In this document: in pieces, positions 7,966 to 17,075 of the stretch
Position numbering within the stretch: the first letter of the stretch is position 1
How the letters are laid out: the number at the start of each line of letters is the position of its first letter
Assembly (NCBI RefSeq): GCF_900141905.1
Contig: NZ_FQZF01000032.1
Location: 1 to 62,397 of the forward strand
Length of the DNA stretch: 62,397 nucleotides
DNA from: Muricoccus roseus
Lineage (GTDB): Bacteria; Pseudomonadota; Alphaproteobacteria; Acetobacterales; Acetobacteraceae
Direction of reading: 5' to 3'
The notes under the pieces: generated by a model
Database searches by the model: none
What the model saw: the letters and a program-made list of their open reading frames with translations, nothing else
Told to the model about the DNA's origin: nothing
Program-made: the position numbers and the translations under genes

Positions 7966-8847
7966 ATGAACACCCAAGTCAGCTTTCCGTCGGACGGTCT
8001 GCGCCTGGCCGGCAACCTGCACCTGCCCGCGGGCTACCGGGAAGGCGACCGCGTCCCGGCCTTCATCGTGCTGCATGGCTTCATCGGCTCGAAGGACGAC
8101 AGCCACGCCCAGCTGATGGCCGAGATGCTGGCGGGCTGGGGCTACGCCGCCCTGCGCTTCGACTTCCGGGGCTGCGGGATGAGCGAGGGCGAGCGCGGCT
8201 ACGTGCTGTGCCACGACCAGGTGGCGGACGCGAAGAACGCGCTCAACTGGCTCGTGCAGCGCCCGGAGATCGACACCGCACGGGTCGGCCTGATCGGCCA
8301 CAGCTTCGGCGCCGCCGTCGCCTGCTATGCCGGCGCCATCGAGCAGCGCTTCGCCGCCGTCATCTCCTCCTGCGGCTGGGGCCACGGGGAGCGCAAGTTC
8401 CGGGGCCAGCATCCCGGCCCGATGTGGGAGACGTTCACGGGCATGCTGGAGCGCGCCCGCGCCGAGAAGGAGCGCACGGGCAAGGCGCCGATCGTGCCGC
8501 GCTTCGACGTGGTGCCGATGGCCGAGCACCTGCGCAAGCACCTGTCGCCCAAGGCGCAGATCGAGGTCTCGGCCGATACCGCGCAGAGCATGTACGACTT
8601 CAAGGCGGAGGAGGTGATCCACTGGATCAGCCCGCGGCCCGTGCTGTTCCTGCACGGTGCCGACGACACCGTGACGCCCACCGAGCAGTCGATTCGCATG
8701 TGGGAGAAGGCCGGACAGCCGAAGGACCTCGTGCTGATCACCGGCACGGATCATTTCCCGCTGGCCGGCAACAACCAGCGCACGAAGGATCTTGTGAAGG
8801 GCTGGCTGGACAAGCACTTCCCGGCCCGCACGGCCGTGCCGGCATGA
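7966..8847 (+). CDS. Alpha/beta hydrolase
   Basis: 293 residues, no signal peptide, cytoplasmic. The oxyanion region (V-L-H-G-F-I-G), the nucleophile elbow G-H-S-F-G near residue 108, a catalytic aspartate in FLHGADDTVTP and the histidine in G-T-D-H-F-P-L-A-G form a full catalytic triad. It resembles dienelactone-hydrolase or acylaminopeptidase-like S9/AB hydrolases. In this cluster it may hydrolyse a ring-cleavage product, though that is inference from neighbours. Its stop overlaps the next start as ATGA. Confidence 0.85.
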   Translation: MNTQVSFPSDGLRLAGNLHLPAGYREGDRVPAFIVLHGFIGSKDDSHAQLMAEMLAGWGYAALRFDFRGCGMSEGERGYVLCHDQVADAKNALNWLVQRPEIDTARVGLIGHSFGAAVACYAGAIEQRFAAVISSCGWGHGERKFRGQHPGPMWETFTGMLERARAEKERTGKAPIVPRFDVVPMAEHLRKHLSPKAQIEVSADTAQSMYDFKAEEVIHWISPRPVLFLHGADDTVTPTEQSIRMWEKAGQPKDLVLITGTDHFPLAGNNQRTKDLVKGWLDKHFPARTAVPA

Positions 8848-9893
8848 GTGGGGCGCAGGGCTCGCCGCGCGTCTCCGCCGCGTCGTTGGAGGGCTTCGTG
8901 GCGGGGCTCTTCACCCATGCCGGCGTCGGCGAGGAGGACGCCGTCTTCTGGGCCCGCAGCCTCGTCGGGGCGAACCTGCGGGGCGTGGACAGCCACGGTG
9001 TGCTGCGGGTCCCGCGCTACCTCGAACTGCTCCGCAGCGGCGAGATCAAGGCCCGCCCGACCATGCGGCTGCTGCGGGAGGACGGCGCCATCGCGCTGCT
9101 GGATGCCGACCGCGCCCCGGGACCGATCGGCATGGCGCGCGCGATGGAGGTGGCGATATCGCGCGCGCGCGCCGTGCATGTCGGCTGGTGCGTGGCGCGT
9201 GACATCACCCATGCAGGCGCCGTGGGCCAGTATGTTCTCCAGGCCGCCGAGGCCGGCATGGTCGGCATGGTGATGACAGCCTCGCTGCCGCTGATGGCCT
9301 ATCACGGCAGCCGGGGATCGGTGGTCTCCACCAACCCCCTCGCCATCGGCATCCCCGCCGCCAACCGGCCGCCCCTGGTGCTGGACATGGCAACGGCCAC
9401 GGTGGCGCTCGGCAAGATCCAGAACGCGCGCAACGCGGGCCGGCCCATCCCGGAGGGCTGGGGCCTGGATGCCGCCGGCCAGCCGACGACCGACGCGGCG
9501 GCGGTGGCGACGCTGACGCCCATGGCGGGCGCGAAGGGCTCCGGCCTGTCGCTGATGATCGAGTGCCTCGCGAGCCTCGCGGCGGGCAATCCCGTGCTGG
9601 CGCCGGCCCTGGCGGGCGCCAAGGGCACGCGCATGAACGGCACCGCCATCGCGCTCGACATCGCCGCCTTCGGAGAGCCGGGTGCCTTCGAGGCGGAGGT
9701 GGCCGCGCTGGCGGAGGCCGTGGCGTCGCAGCCGCCGGCGCCGGGGACCGATCGTCTCCTGCTGCCCGGCGAGCGCGGCGATGCCGTGCGCGTGGAGCGC
9801 CTGGAGAGGGGCATTCCGCTGCCGGCCGGAACCTGGAAAGGACTGGCCGAGGCCGCGGCCGCGGCGGGGCTGCCGATGCTGGAGGGTCTCTGA
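8844..9893 (+). CDS. Ldh-family (malate/L-lactate/sulfolactate type) dehydrogenase
   Basis: 349 residues, the usual length. It contains VDSHGVLRVPRYLELL near residue 48, whose histidine is the catalytic base of this NAD(P)-dependent family, and TNPLAIGIPAANRPPLVLDMATA and GAKGSGLSLMIE in the nucleotide-binding part. It oxidises 2-hydroxy acids reversibly. Translational coupling (ATGA) to the hydrolase suggests the hydrolase releases a hydroxy acid which this enzyme oxidises. Confidence 0.88.
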   Translation: MSGAQGSPRVSAASLEGFVAGLFTHAGVGEEDAVFWARSLVGANLRGVDSHGVLRVPRYLELLRSGEIKARPTMRLLREDGAIALLDADRAPGPIGMARAMEVAISRARAVHVGWCVARDITHAGAVGQYVLQAAEAGMVGMVMTASLPLMAYHGSRGSVVSTNPLAIGIPAANRPPLVLDMATATVALGKIQNARNAGRPIPEGWGLDAAGQPTTDAAAVATLTPMAGAKGSGLSLMIECLASLAAGNPVLAPALAGAKGTRMNGTAIALDIAAFGEPGAFEAEVAALAEAVASQPPAPGTDRLLLPGERGDAVRVERLERGIPLPAGTWKGLAEAAAAAGLPMLEGL

Positions 9894-9998
9894 CGGTGTC
9901 GGCAGCCGCCTGAAGGAGAGGTTCGCGACCGCAACGCACCGGTCGCCACTGTCCCCGCACGGCAGCTCCTGGCGCCGGCGGGCCGTCCAATAACAGGA

Positions 9999-10014
9999 CC
10001 TGCAAAAATGCAGG
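9999..10014 (+). promoter_or_regulatory. Short leader hairpin before a TctC gene
   Basis: A perfect 6-bp stem CCTGCA/TGCAGG with an AAAA loop lies 15 bp before the ATG at 10030 and just ahead of the GGGAGGA ribosome site. It could protect the message or act in translation control; it is too weak and lacks a T-run for a terminator. Confidence 0.35.
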
Positions 10015-10029
10015 CCAAGGGAGGACTTC

Positions 10030-11016
10030 ATGAATCACCCGTTGAGCCGCCGGGCCGCGCTCGGCCTCTCCATCACCGGTGCCCTCGCCGCCGGCGCGGC
10101 GAAGCCCTCGCGCGCCCAGTCGCTGAACCGCGTGGCGCGCATCATCAACGGCTTCCCGCCGGGCGGTGCCAGCGACAACGTGGCGCGCCTGTACGCGGAG
10201 CATATGCGGGGCGTCTACGCGCCGCAGGTCATCGTTGAAGCCCGCTCGGGCGCGGGCGGGCGGCTGGCGCTCGAGGCCGCGAAGGGCGCCACGCCGGATG
10301 GAACCACTCTGGTGCATATGGCAGCGGGGCAGTTCACCATCTATCCGCATATTTACCGCCGCCTCGCCTACGACCTGAGCGACTTCATCCCGGTTAGCCC
10401 GGTCGTCAGCTATCCGCAGTCCCTCGTGGTGAAGGCCGATCACCCCGCCCGCAACCTCGCCGAGTTCACGGAATGGGCAAAGCGCCGGAACGGCGAGATC
10501 AGCTACGGAACGCCGGGCGCCGGCACCTGGACCCACTTCATGACGATGCAGATCGCGCGGGCGCTGGGCCTTGGCATGACGCACGTGCCCTATCGTGGCA
10601 CGGCGCCGGCCCTGCAGGACCTGCTGGGCGGGCAGATCCACGCGGTCAGCTGCACGGCGGGCGATGCCACCGAGCTCTACCGCGCGGGCGCGCTGCGGAT
10701 CCTCGGCATCTCCGCGCCCGAACGAGCCCCACGCCTGCCGGAGATCATGACCTATGCCGAGCAGGGCTACCCCGAGCTGACCAGCGAGGAGTGGTTCGGC
10801 CTTTTTCTGCCTGCCCGCACCCCCGGCCCGGTCGTGGAAGCGGCCTACCAGGCCGTCCTGACCGCCGCGGCCAAGCCGGAGCTGCGCGCGGCGCTGGAGC
10901 GCATGGAGTATCGGGTCACCACCAGCCCGCCGGCCGAATTCGCCGCCCGCGTCCGCGCGGAGCGCGACCACTGGGGCCCGGTGGTCGCAGCGTCCGGCTT
11001 CCAGGCGGAGGAATAA
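10030..11016 (+). CDS. TctC/Bug-family substrate-binding protein
   Basis: 328 residues with a signal peptide ending P-S-R-A-Q at about residue 30. Motifs: N-G-F-P-P-G-G-A-S-D, SGAGGRLALEAA, GMTHVPYRGTAPALQDLLGG and a closing SGFQAEE like that of the leftward TctC at 4026 (SGFRPED), so these two are close paralogues. A 136-bp gap with a hairpin separates it from the dehydrogenase, and the SDR gene follows after 26 bp. Confidence 0.88.
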   Translation: MNHPLSRRAALGLSITGALAAGAAKPSRAQSLNRVARIINGFPPGGASDNVARLYAEHMRGVYAPQVIVEARSGAGGRLALEAAKGATPDGTTLVHMAAGQFTIYPHIYRRLAYDLSDFIPVSPVVSYPQSLVVKADHPARNLAEFTEWAKRRNGEISYGTPGAGTWTHFMTMQIARALGLGMTHVPYRGTAPALQDLLGGQIHAVSCTAGDATELYRAGALRILGISAPERAPRLPEIMTYAEQGYPELTSEEWFGLFLPARTPGPVVEAAYQAVLTAAAKPELRAALERMEYRVTTSPPAEFAARVRAERDHWGPVVAASGFQAEE

Positions 11017-11042
11017 ACGTGTCCGGCGACAGGGAGCCGCTC

Positions 11043-11777
11043 ATGAGCAAGCCGCTGGAAGGCCAGGTCGCGGTGGTGACGGGCGGGGCGCGCGGCATCG
11101 GCCTCGCCACCGCGCAGCGCCTCGCGCGGGATGGGGCAAGGGTTGCGATCTGGGACCGCGACCCGGGGCTGCTCGACAGCGCGGCCTTCCGGCCGGCGCT
11201 GCTGGCCCGGGTGGACGTGACGGACCTCGCCTCCGTCCAGGCCGTCGTGGCGGAGACGGAAGCGGCGCTGGGCCGGGTGGATATCCTGGTGAACAACGCC
11301 GGCATCACCGGCCCTGTCCACCCGCTCTGGGAGTATCCGCCGGAGGCCTGGCATCAGGTGCTGGCGGTGAACCTGACCGGCGTCTTCCACTGCTGCCGCG
11401 CCGTGCTGCCGGGCATGCGCGAAAGGCGGCACGGGCGCATCATCAGCGTCTCCTCCCTCTCCGGGAAGGAGGGCACGCCGGAGATCGGCGCCTATGCGGC
11501 GGCGAAGGCCGGCGTCATCGGGCTCACCAAGTCCATGGCGCGGGAACTGGCGGGGAGCGGCGTGCTGGTGAACAGCGTGGCGCCCGCCATGGCAGAAACC
11601 GAGCTGCTGCAGGCGCTGACACCGGACTTCATCGCCGCGGCAAAGGGCCGCATCCCGATGGGGCGCTTCGCGGGGATCGCCGAGATCGCCGCAATGATCG
11701 CCTGGATCGCAGGTCCGGATTGCAGCTTCACCACCGGCTTCACCTTCGACATCTCGGGCGGCCGCGCCACTTATTGA
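11043..11777 (+). CDS. Short-chain dehydrogenase/reductase (SDR), classical type
   Basis: 244 residues. The cofactor motif TGGARGIG near residue 14, D-V-T-D after strand 3, N-N-A-G, a catalytic serine in S-V-S-S-L-S and Y-A-A-A-K give a complete classical SDR active site. The acidic residue after strand 2 (I-W-D-R-D) favours NAD over NADP. It is the last gene of the rightward set and ends before a hairpin, facing the convergent VOC gene. Substrate unknown; FabG-like resemblance is general to the family. Confidence 0.9.
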   Translation: MSKPLEGQVAVVTGGARGIGLATAQRLARDGARVAIWDRDPGLLDSAAFRPALLARVDVTDLASVQAVVAETEAALGRVDILVNNAGITGPVHPLWEYPPEAWHQVLAVNLTGVFHCCRAVLPGMRERRHGRIISVSSLSGKEGTPEIGAYAAAKAGVIGLTKSMARELAGSGVLVNSVAPAMAETELLQALTPDFIAAAKGRIPMGRFAGIAEIAAMIAWIAGPDCSFTTGFTFDISGGRATY

Positions 11778-11812
11778 TCGGACCGCCCGGAGTGTTGGTC
11801 AGGGCAGGCGAG

Positions 11813-11845
11813 GCCGGGGGGACGTGTCCCTCCGGCTCCCCTTCT
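11813..11845 (+). terminator. Probable terminator between convergent operons
   Basis: An imperfect inverted repeat runs from GCCGGGGGGAC (11813-11823) to GTCCCTCCGGC (11826-11836) and is followed by the pyrimidine tract TCCCCTTCT. It lies between the rightward SDR gene and the leftward VOC gene. Confidence 0.45.
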
Positions 11846-11908
11846 GCTCCTGATGGACCTTCTGCAGGAGCCTTCGCCGCGACCGGTCCGCCGCGGTCGC
11901 GTGCCCGC

Positions 11909-12886
11909 CTACTCCTGGGCGACGACGGCGTCCAGCCAGGCGCAGTTCGGCGCCGGCATCGGCACGCGCACGCCGCGGGCGGCGGCGGACAGGCGCATCT
12001 CCCGCAGTTTGGCACGCTGCGCCTCCGGCATGTCGTAGAGCCGGTCATGGCCCCAGAGGCTCGGGCCGTCCGTCGTCTCGTGCGGCTGCCACGTCGCGGG
12101 ATCGATGATCCGCCCACCCCAGCCATACTCCACGAAAAAGCCTGACGGGGTATGGGCGTAGAAGGAGGTGATATGGTCATTGGCGTGGCGGCCGAGGGTG
12201 TAGGCGACGCGCCCCTCCTCCCCCTGCGCCAGGTCATAGCCCTGGCCCACATCGTCCAGGCTGCCGAGCTCCACCATGAAGTGGTGGACGCCGCGCCGGC
12301 CGGAGCCGACCATGGCGAAGCTGTGGTGGCGACCGTTCACGTGGAAGAAGTAGAGCTTGTACGGCTCCAGCCCGTAGTCGCTGACGTGGAAGCCGAGCAC
12401 GTCCCGGTAGAAGGGCATCAGCGTGTCGATCTCCGCCACGTTCAGCACGATATGCCCCATGCCCAGCGGCCCCGTGAGGAAGCCGGAGATGGGCCTTCCC
12501 GGCACGAAGGCGTCCGTGGCGATCATCGGGTCGCAGAAGGCCTCCAGCGCGTTCCCACCCGGATCCGAGAAGCGGATGAGGTCGCCGACCTGTCGCTCGT
12601 CAGCCAGGGCGCGCGTGCCGCGGGCGACGGTGACGCCGTGCGCCTCCAGCCGCGCGCCCAGCGCGTCGAGATCCGCCCGGCTCTCCATCTCCCAGCCGAG
12701 GAAGCCGAGTCCGTCGCCCCCCTCCGCCTGGACGAGGAGCCGCTGCTTGCGGTCGTCCATGCGGAAGGCCTGCCGGGCCCGGGAGCGGTCCACCGGCTGC
12801 ATGCCGAGCAGACCGGTGGCGAAGCGGCCCCAATCCTCCGACTTCGTGGAGTTGATGCCGATGTAGCCGAGGGATTGGATCGCCAT
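11909..12886 (-). CDS. VOC-family extradiol dioxygenase, biphenyl-diol (BphC/HsaC) type
   Basis: 325 residues from the ATG at 12886. Two VOC modules; the C-terminal one carries the extradiol triad: His in G-M-G-H-I-V-L-N (about residue 144), His in G-V-H-H-F-M-V-E (about 208) and Glu in G-F-F-V-E-Y-G-W-G-G (about 256). The G-F-F-V-E-Y-G motif and C-terminal extension are typical of 2,3-dihydroxybiphenyl-type 1,2-dioxygenases. It would cleave a catechol made by the monooxygenase at 13846, giving an acid for the FAH-family hydrolase next to it. Confidence 0.88.
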   Translation of the reverse strand: MAIQSLGYIGINSTKSEDWGRFATGLLGMQPVDRSRARQAFRMDDRKQRLLVQAEGGDGLGFLGWEMESRADLDALGARLEAHGVTVARGTRALADERQVGDLIRFSDPGGNALEAFCDPMIATDAFVPGRPISGFLTGPLGMGHIVLNVAEIDTLMPFYRDVLGFHVSDYGLEPYKLYFFHVNGRHHSFAMVGSGRRGVHHFMVELGSLDDVGQGYDLAQGEEGRVAYTLGRHANDHITSFYAHTPSGFFVEYGWGGRIIDPATWQPHETTDGPSLWGHDRLYDMPEAQRAKLREMRLSAAARGVRVPMPAPNCAWLDAVVAQE

Positions 12887-12930
12887 GGCGGATCTTCCTT
12901 GGAGCCCTTGGGGGGAGGCCGGGCTGCGGC

Positions 12931-13779
12931 CTATTCGTCGATCACGGTGTTGCGCAGGATGCCGATGCCGGAGATCTCCACCTCGGCCACGTCGCCGGGC
13001 TTCATCCACAGCGGCGGGGTGCGCTTCATCCCCACGCCGCCCGGCGTGCCGGAGACGATCACGTCGCCCGGCAGGAGCGGCAGGATGGTCGAGATATAGG
13101 CGATCAGCGCCGGAACCGCCGTGATCATCAGCCCGGTGGAGGTGTGCTGCACCACCTGCCCGTTGAGCCGCGTCTCCAGCGTCAGTGCGGCGGGATCGGG
13201 GATCTCGTCGGCGGTGACCATCCAGGGACCGAAACCGCCGGTGCCGGCGAAGGTCTTGCCCGCCAGGAACTGACTCGTGTGCCGCTGCCAGTCGCGCACG
13301 CTGCCCTCGTTGTAGCAGGAATACCCCGCAACATGCTTCAGGGCATCGGCCTCCGACACATGGCGTCCGCCAGTGCCGATAATCACGGCCAGTTCGCCCT
13401 CGTAATCGAAATCGGTCGAGGCACGGGGGCGAACCAGCGGCTGGCCGTGGCCCACCTGGCTGCCGGCAAAGCGCGCGAAGAGGGCCGGCTTCTCGGTCAG
13501 GGTGCGCCCGGTCTCGGCCACGTGGTCGCGGTAGTTCAGGCCGACGCAGATGATCTTGTCCGGATCAGGGACGACCGGGAGAAGGTGCAGGCCGTCGAGC
13601 GCATGGTCCGGCTCGGACCCGGCGGCGATTCGCGCCGCCTCGGCGAGACCATCCGCCGCCAGCAGGGCGCGCAGCGTCGGCGCGCGCGCCCCGAGGCGGC
13701 GCCCGAGGTTCACCACGCCATCGCCGCGCAGGGCGCCATAGGAGGGCTGGCCATCCAGCAGGAAGGAAAGCAGTTTCAT
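12931..13779 (-). CDS. Fumarylacetoacetate hydrolase (FAH)-family protein
   Basis: 282 residues, normal for the 2-hydroxyhepta-2,4-diene-1,7-dioate isomerase/ureidoglycolate lyase-like branch. Motifs: IICVGLNYRDHVAE near residue 76, D-Y-E-G-E-L-A-V-I-I (the two glutamates bind the metal) and PGDVIVSGTPGGVGMKR. FAH proteins cleave C-C bonds or decarboxylate and isomerise ring-cleavage products. Its place after the extradiol dioxygenase supports a role in a meta-cleavage route. Confidence 0.9.
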   Translation of the reverse strand: MKLLSFLLDGQPSYGALRGDGVVNLGRRLGARAPTLRALLAADGLAEAARIAAGSEPDHALDGLHLLPVVPDPDKIICVGLNYRDHVAETGRTLTEKPALFARFAGSQVGHGQPLVRPRASTDFDYEGELAVIIGTGGRHVSEADALKHVAGYSCYNEGSVRDWQRHTSQFLAGKTFAGTGGFGPWMVTADEIPDPAALTLETRLNGQVVQHTSTGLMITAVPALIAYISTILPLLPGDVIVSGTPGGVGMKRTPPLWMKPGDVAEVEISGIGILRNTVIDE

Positions 13780-13845
13780 TCGTCGTCCTCTCGTTGCGGA
13801 ACTGGCCGGAACAAGGGCTTCACGCCCCCCGGGCCCAGCATCATC

Positions 13846-15501
13846 CTATTTCGAAGCTGCCGCCATGAGCGCCCTTGCCCCGGCGGCTCCGGCCTGGTGG
13901 CCCAGCACCCGGAGCACGATGCTCTCCGCCCGCTCCGCGTCCGGCTCCGGGCCGCGCCAGGCGATGTGCTGGTCCGGGCGGACCAGCAGGGCCTGCTCGC
14001 CATAGAGGTCCGCCAGGTGGGGCTCCTCCAGCCGCAGCACCTGCAGCGGCATGCCGTGACGTGAGGCGGCGGCGGTGAGAGCCTGGACATCCTGGGAGCC
14101 CGTCGTGACGAGCGTGAACCAGGGTCCCAGGCGATCGAAGATCGGCGTGCCATCCTGGAGCAGCACGCTGGGCAAGCGTACCCCCGGCACGGTACTGGGC
14201 TCGTAGCGGCGCGGATCGTCCGGCGGACGCTCGGCGGGATCGGTGCAGACGATGAAGGAATCCGGATAGGCATAGCCGAACTCGATCCCGAAGCTCTCGT
14301 TCTCCGCATTGCCGATCGCGGCGATGCGCGCGCCGGCCTCCGCCCGTGCGGCGTCGCCCTCCGGCCCTTCCGCTTCCAGCGCCGGTCCATAGAGCGCGGC
14401 GATGGCGCCGCGGGTCCCGTTATGGCTGCGCGATCCCTCACGGTTGCGCAGGCCGACCGGTCGCCGCTCCGCCTCATAGGCGTCCAGCAGCGTGGGGCCG
14501 CCGAAGCCTTGTAGAACGGCCGCGAGTTTCCATCCGAGGTCGCAGGCATCGCCGATGCCGGTGTTCATCCCGTATCCGCCGGTTGGGATATACTGGTGTG
14601 CGGCGTCCCCTGCGAGCAGCACCCGCCCCGTTCCGTAGGAGTCCGCGACCAGCAAGTGCGGCGTCCAGGGATTGGCGACCACCACGCGGTGCGGGATGTC
14701 GCGGCCGAGAAAGCCGCGCAGCAGGGCCGAAGGGTCCACCGCCGCGAGGTCGGTGCCGTCCGGCAGGCGGCTGTGCAGCGTCCAGACGTCGCGGTCGTTC
14801 TGGGCGATCAGCGTACCGCGGGGCGACTGGTAGTGCCAGGCGACGCCCCAGCGCTGCAGCACGTCGCGCGCATCCGAATGGAAGTGCGTCATGAAGCGCT
14901 GCATGATCCGTGCCTCGCCGGAGAGCGCGATATCCAGGCAGGCGCGCACGCGGCTCGTGCCGCCATCGCAGCCGACGAGATAGGCGCAGCGCAGTGTCTC
15001 CACGGTTCCGTCGGCGCTGCGCAGCGTGGCGGTCACGCCTTCGGAGTCCTGCGAAAGCTCCTCGAAAGCAACGCCGAAACGGACATCGACCAGCGGCGAA
15101 GCATCGACGGCGCGCTTGAGCACCGGCTCGATCTCCACCTGCGAGACGCGCATCGGCGCTTCGCCGGGCTGCGAGCCGTCGTTGCGCGCACGGATCCGGT
15201 CCCAGGCCGCGTCGACGCTGGCGTAGCGGAAGCGGTGCAGCTCGTGCCCCACCATCGACGTCACCCAGGAGACATCGAAAGGATGTGCCTCCGGCACCGC
15301 CGCCGCGCGCAGCGCCGGCACAAGGCCGAGCCGCCGGAACAGCTCCATGCTGCGGGCGTTGGTGATGTCCATCTTGGGGTGGCGGGTCGTCGTCGGGTTG
15401 CGCTCCGCGAGCGTGCAGGCAACGCCGCGCCCGGCCAGTTCGAGGGCGAGCGTCATGCCCACCGGGCCACCACCCACGACCAGGACCGGAACTTGCCTCA
15501 T
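13846..15501 (-). CDS. FAD-dependent aromatic monooxygenase, MhpA-like
   Basis: 551 residues. An N-terminal dinucleotide fold VVGGGPVGMTLALELAGRG, the middle motif LVGCDGGTSRVR and the FAD-pyrophosphate motif VLLAGDAAHQYIPTGGYG-MNTG are all intact, followed by a thioredoxin-like C-terminal domain as in PheA/TfdB/MhpA hydroxylases. Such enzymes add an ortho hydroxyl to phenols using NAD(P)H and O2, making the catechol an extradiol dioxygenase needs. It is first in a leftward order of hydroxylase, FAH hydrolase and extradiol dioxygenase. Confidence 0.9.
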   Translation of the reverse strand: MRQVPVLVVGGGPVGMTLALELAGRGVACTLAERNPTTTRHPKMDITNARSMELFRRLGLVPALRAAAVPEAHPFDVSWVTSMVGHELHRFRYASVDAAWDRIRARNDGSQPGEAPMRVSQVEIEPVLKRAVDASPLVDVRFGVAFEELSQDSEGVTATLRSADGTVETLRCAYLVGCDGGTSRVRACLDIALSGEARIMQRFMTHFHSDARDVLQRWGVAWHYQSPRGTLIAQNDRDVWTLHSRLPDGTDLAAVDPSALLRGFLGRDIPHRVVVANPWTPHLLVADSYGTGRVLLAGDAAHQYIPTGGYGMNTGIGDACDLGWKLAAVLQGFGGPTLLDAYEAERRPVGLRNREGSRSHNGTRGAIAALYGPALEAEGPEGDAARAEAGARIAAIGNAENESFGIEFGYAYPDSFIVCTDPAERPPDDPRRYEPSTVPGVRLPSVLLQDGTPIFDRLGPWFTLVTTGSQDVQALTAAASRHGMPLQVLRLEEPHLADLYGEQALLVRPDQHIAWRGPEPDAERAESIVLRVLGHQAGAAGARALMAAASK

Positions 15502-15536
15502 CTGCGTCTCCCGCGGCGTTCCCGCCAGCTCAAGGA

Positions 15537-16310
15537 TCAGTGATACGTGCGCCCGCCATCGACCGGTACGGCCACGCCCGTCACGAAGGAGGCCTCCCGG
15601 CTGGCGAGGAAGAGGATCACCGAGGCGATCTCGGAGGGCTGGGCCACTCGCTGCAGGGCGTAGCGACGCCGGATCTCCGCGCGGATGCTGCCGTCCGCCT
15701 CGCGGATGAGGTCATGGGTCATGGGTGTATCGACCATGCCCGGACAGACCGTGTTGACGCGGATCTTCGGCGCGAACTCTGCCGCCAGGGTGCGCGACAT
15801 CGACAGCACGCCGCCTTTCGCGGCCGCATAGGCGGCTCCGCCCGGCCCAGGCGGCGACAGGGCCACGCTGGAGGCGATATTCACGATCGCCGGGTCCTCC
15901 GACGCCCGCAGCAGCGGCAGGGCGTGGCGGCAGACGAGGTAGGTGCCCGTCAAGTTCACCGCGATCATGCGGGACCACAGGGCAAAGTCCGTGTCGTCCA
16001 CCATCGCGTTGCTGTGCACGCCAGCGGCGTTCACCACACCGTCCAGCCCACCGAGCAGCGCTCCGGCCCGTGCCACCGCACCCTGCACCGAGGCATCGTC
16101 GCGGACATCGACCTGCACCGCCACGCCACCGACCGATGCGGCCATAACCCCGGCAGCGTCGCCCGCGACATCCAGCACGGCGACCCGTGCACCCTCCGAC
16201 GCGAAAAGTCGGACCACCTCGCCCCCGATCCCGGAGGCCCCACCCGTGACGAGGATGCGGCGCCCCGAGAGCCGTGATCCGGCCGGACCATTCGCCTGCT
16301 GCGCGCTCAT
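15537..16310 (-). CDS. Short-chain dehydrogenase/reductase (SDR)
   Basis: 257 residues from the ATG at 16310, which overlaps the stop of the NIPSNAP gene. T-G-G-A-S-G-I-G, V-L-D-V after strand 2 (NAD preference), N-A-A-G, N-I-A-S-S and Y-A-A-A-K mark a classical SDR. A long first leader (MSAQQANGPAGSRLSG) precedes the fold. Likely oxidises or reduces a hydroxyl intermediate of the surrounding aromatic route; substrate not predictable. Confidence 0.88.
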   Translation of the reverse strand: MSAQQANGPAGSRLSGRRILVTGGASGIGGEVVRLFASEGARVAVLDVAGDAAGVMAASVGGVAVQVDVRDDASVQGAVARAGALLGGLDGVVNAAGVHSNAMVDDTDFALWSRMIAVNLTGTYLVCRHALPLLRASEDPAIVNIASSVALSPPGPGGAAYAAAKGGVLSMSRTLAAEFAPKIRVNTVCPGMVDTPMTHDLIREADGSIRAEIRRRYALQRVAQPSEIASVILFLASREASFVTGVAVPVDGGRTYH

Positions 16311-17005
16311 GCCTGAACCTCCCAGTCCACCGGAACCCACTGCATCAGCTGGCTGTCGTGCCGCCCCAGCAGGCAGCGCCCGACATCGCGGATCTCCGCG
16401 GCGCGCGAGGCCTGCAAGGCCGTGTCAGCCGCCAGACGGCGCACCCCCTCCTGCCGCGCTGCAAAACTCTCCCAGGAGAGGAAGGTGACGACCGCCGGCA
16501 GGAGACGCCCGCTGAGCATGTCGAAGCTGCCCAGCACCGTGGCGCCGGCCCGCTCGAAGGCGGGCAGCTCCGCATCCAGCAGCGCCGCCCGCACGGCCGC
16601 GCCGCGGCCCGTCGCCGTTTCCTGAATGATCATCTCATGCAGGCGTCCGTCCTCGGAGGACACCGGCGTCCAGTCGCGCGCCGCCCGGAGAAAAAGGATC
16701 TCGTAGCCCTCGACAAGCTCGCTCGGCCCGTTGGTGCGGGTGCGGACCTCGGCCCATGCGGGATCGCCGTAGAAGCCGGCCCAGCAGCGGCTGCGCTCGA
16801 TCATGTTGCGCCACGGCGTCAGGTAGACATAAGCCGGCATGGCCGAGCCCGAGGTGGCCGTCCAACCACCCACGGGATGGACGCCGTTGCGCGGGAAGAC
16901 GGTGCGAAGGTCCTTCTGCACCCGTGCCTCCATGTCTGCCACGCGGCCCGGCGCCACGCGGTACAGGCGCAGCTCCCAGATCGGATCAGCCGGCGTGTCG
17001 TCCAT
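16307..17005 (-). CDS. NIPSNAP-family protein
   Basis: 232 residues comprising two NIPSNAP/dimeric alpha-beta barrel units: W-E-L-R-L-Y-R-V-A-P-G-R at residue 10 and H-E-M-I-I-Q-E near residue 122. Family proteins often sit in catabolic operons but lack an assigned reaction. It is the first gene of a leftward unit with the SDR, and its start lies 36 bp from an upstream 18-bp motif that overlaps a candidate promoter. Confidence 0.75.
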   Translation of the reverse strand: MDDTPADPIWELRLYRVAPGRVADMEARVQKDLRTVFPRNGVHPVGGWTATSGSAMPAYVYLTPWRNMIERSRCWAGFYGDPAWAEVRTRTNGPSELVEGYEILFLRAARDWTPVSSEDGRLHEMIIQETATGRGAAVRAALLDAELPAFERAGATVLGSFDMLSGRLLPAVVTFLSWESFAARQEGVRRLAADTALQASRAAEIRDVGRCLLGRHDSQLMQWVPVDWEVQA

Positions 17006-17040
17006 GTTTCCCCCGCAGCGCGATCTTCGTCGCGAGCACG

Positions 17041-17069
17041 GTAATATTTTAGTATTTCTATGTCGTCAA
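17041..17069 (-). promoter_or_regulatory. Promoter with shared 18-bp operator-like motif (NIPSNAP unit)
   Basis: On the minus strand a -35 TTGACG (17064-17069) and -10 TATTAC (17041-17046) are spaced by 17 bp. The motif GAAATACTAAAATATTAC (17041-17058, minus strand) fills the gap and the -10. Similar motifs occur at 17867-17884 and 24735-24752. Confidence 0.55.
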
Positions 17070-17075
17070 TCCCGC

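Noticed and set aside
9205-10971. A minus-strand open frame of 588 codons
   Set aside because: Covers the dehydrogenase and TctC genes in antisense, with no recognisable protein features.
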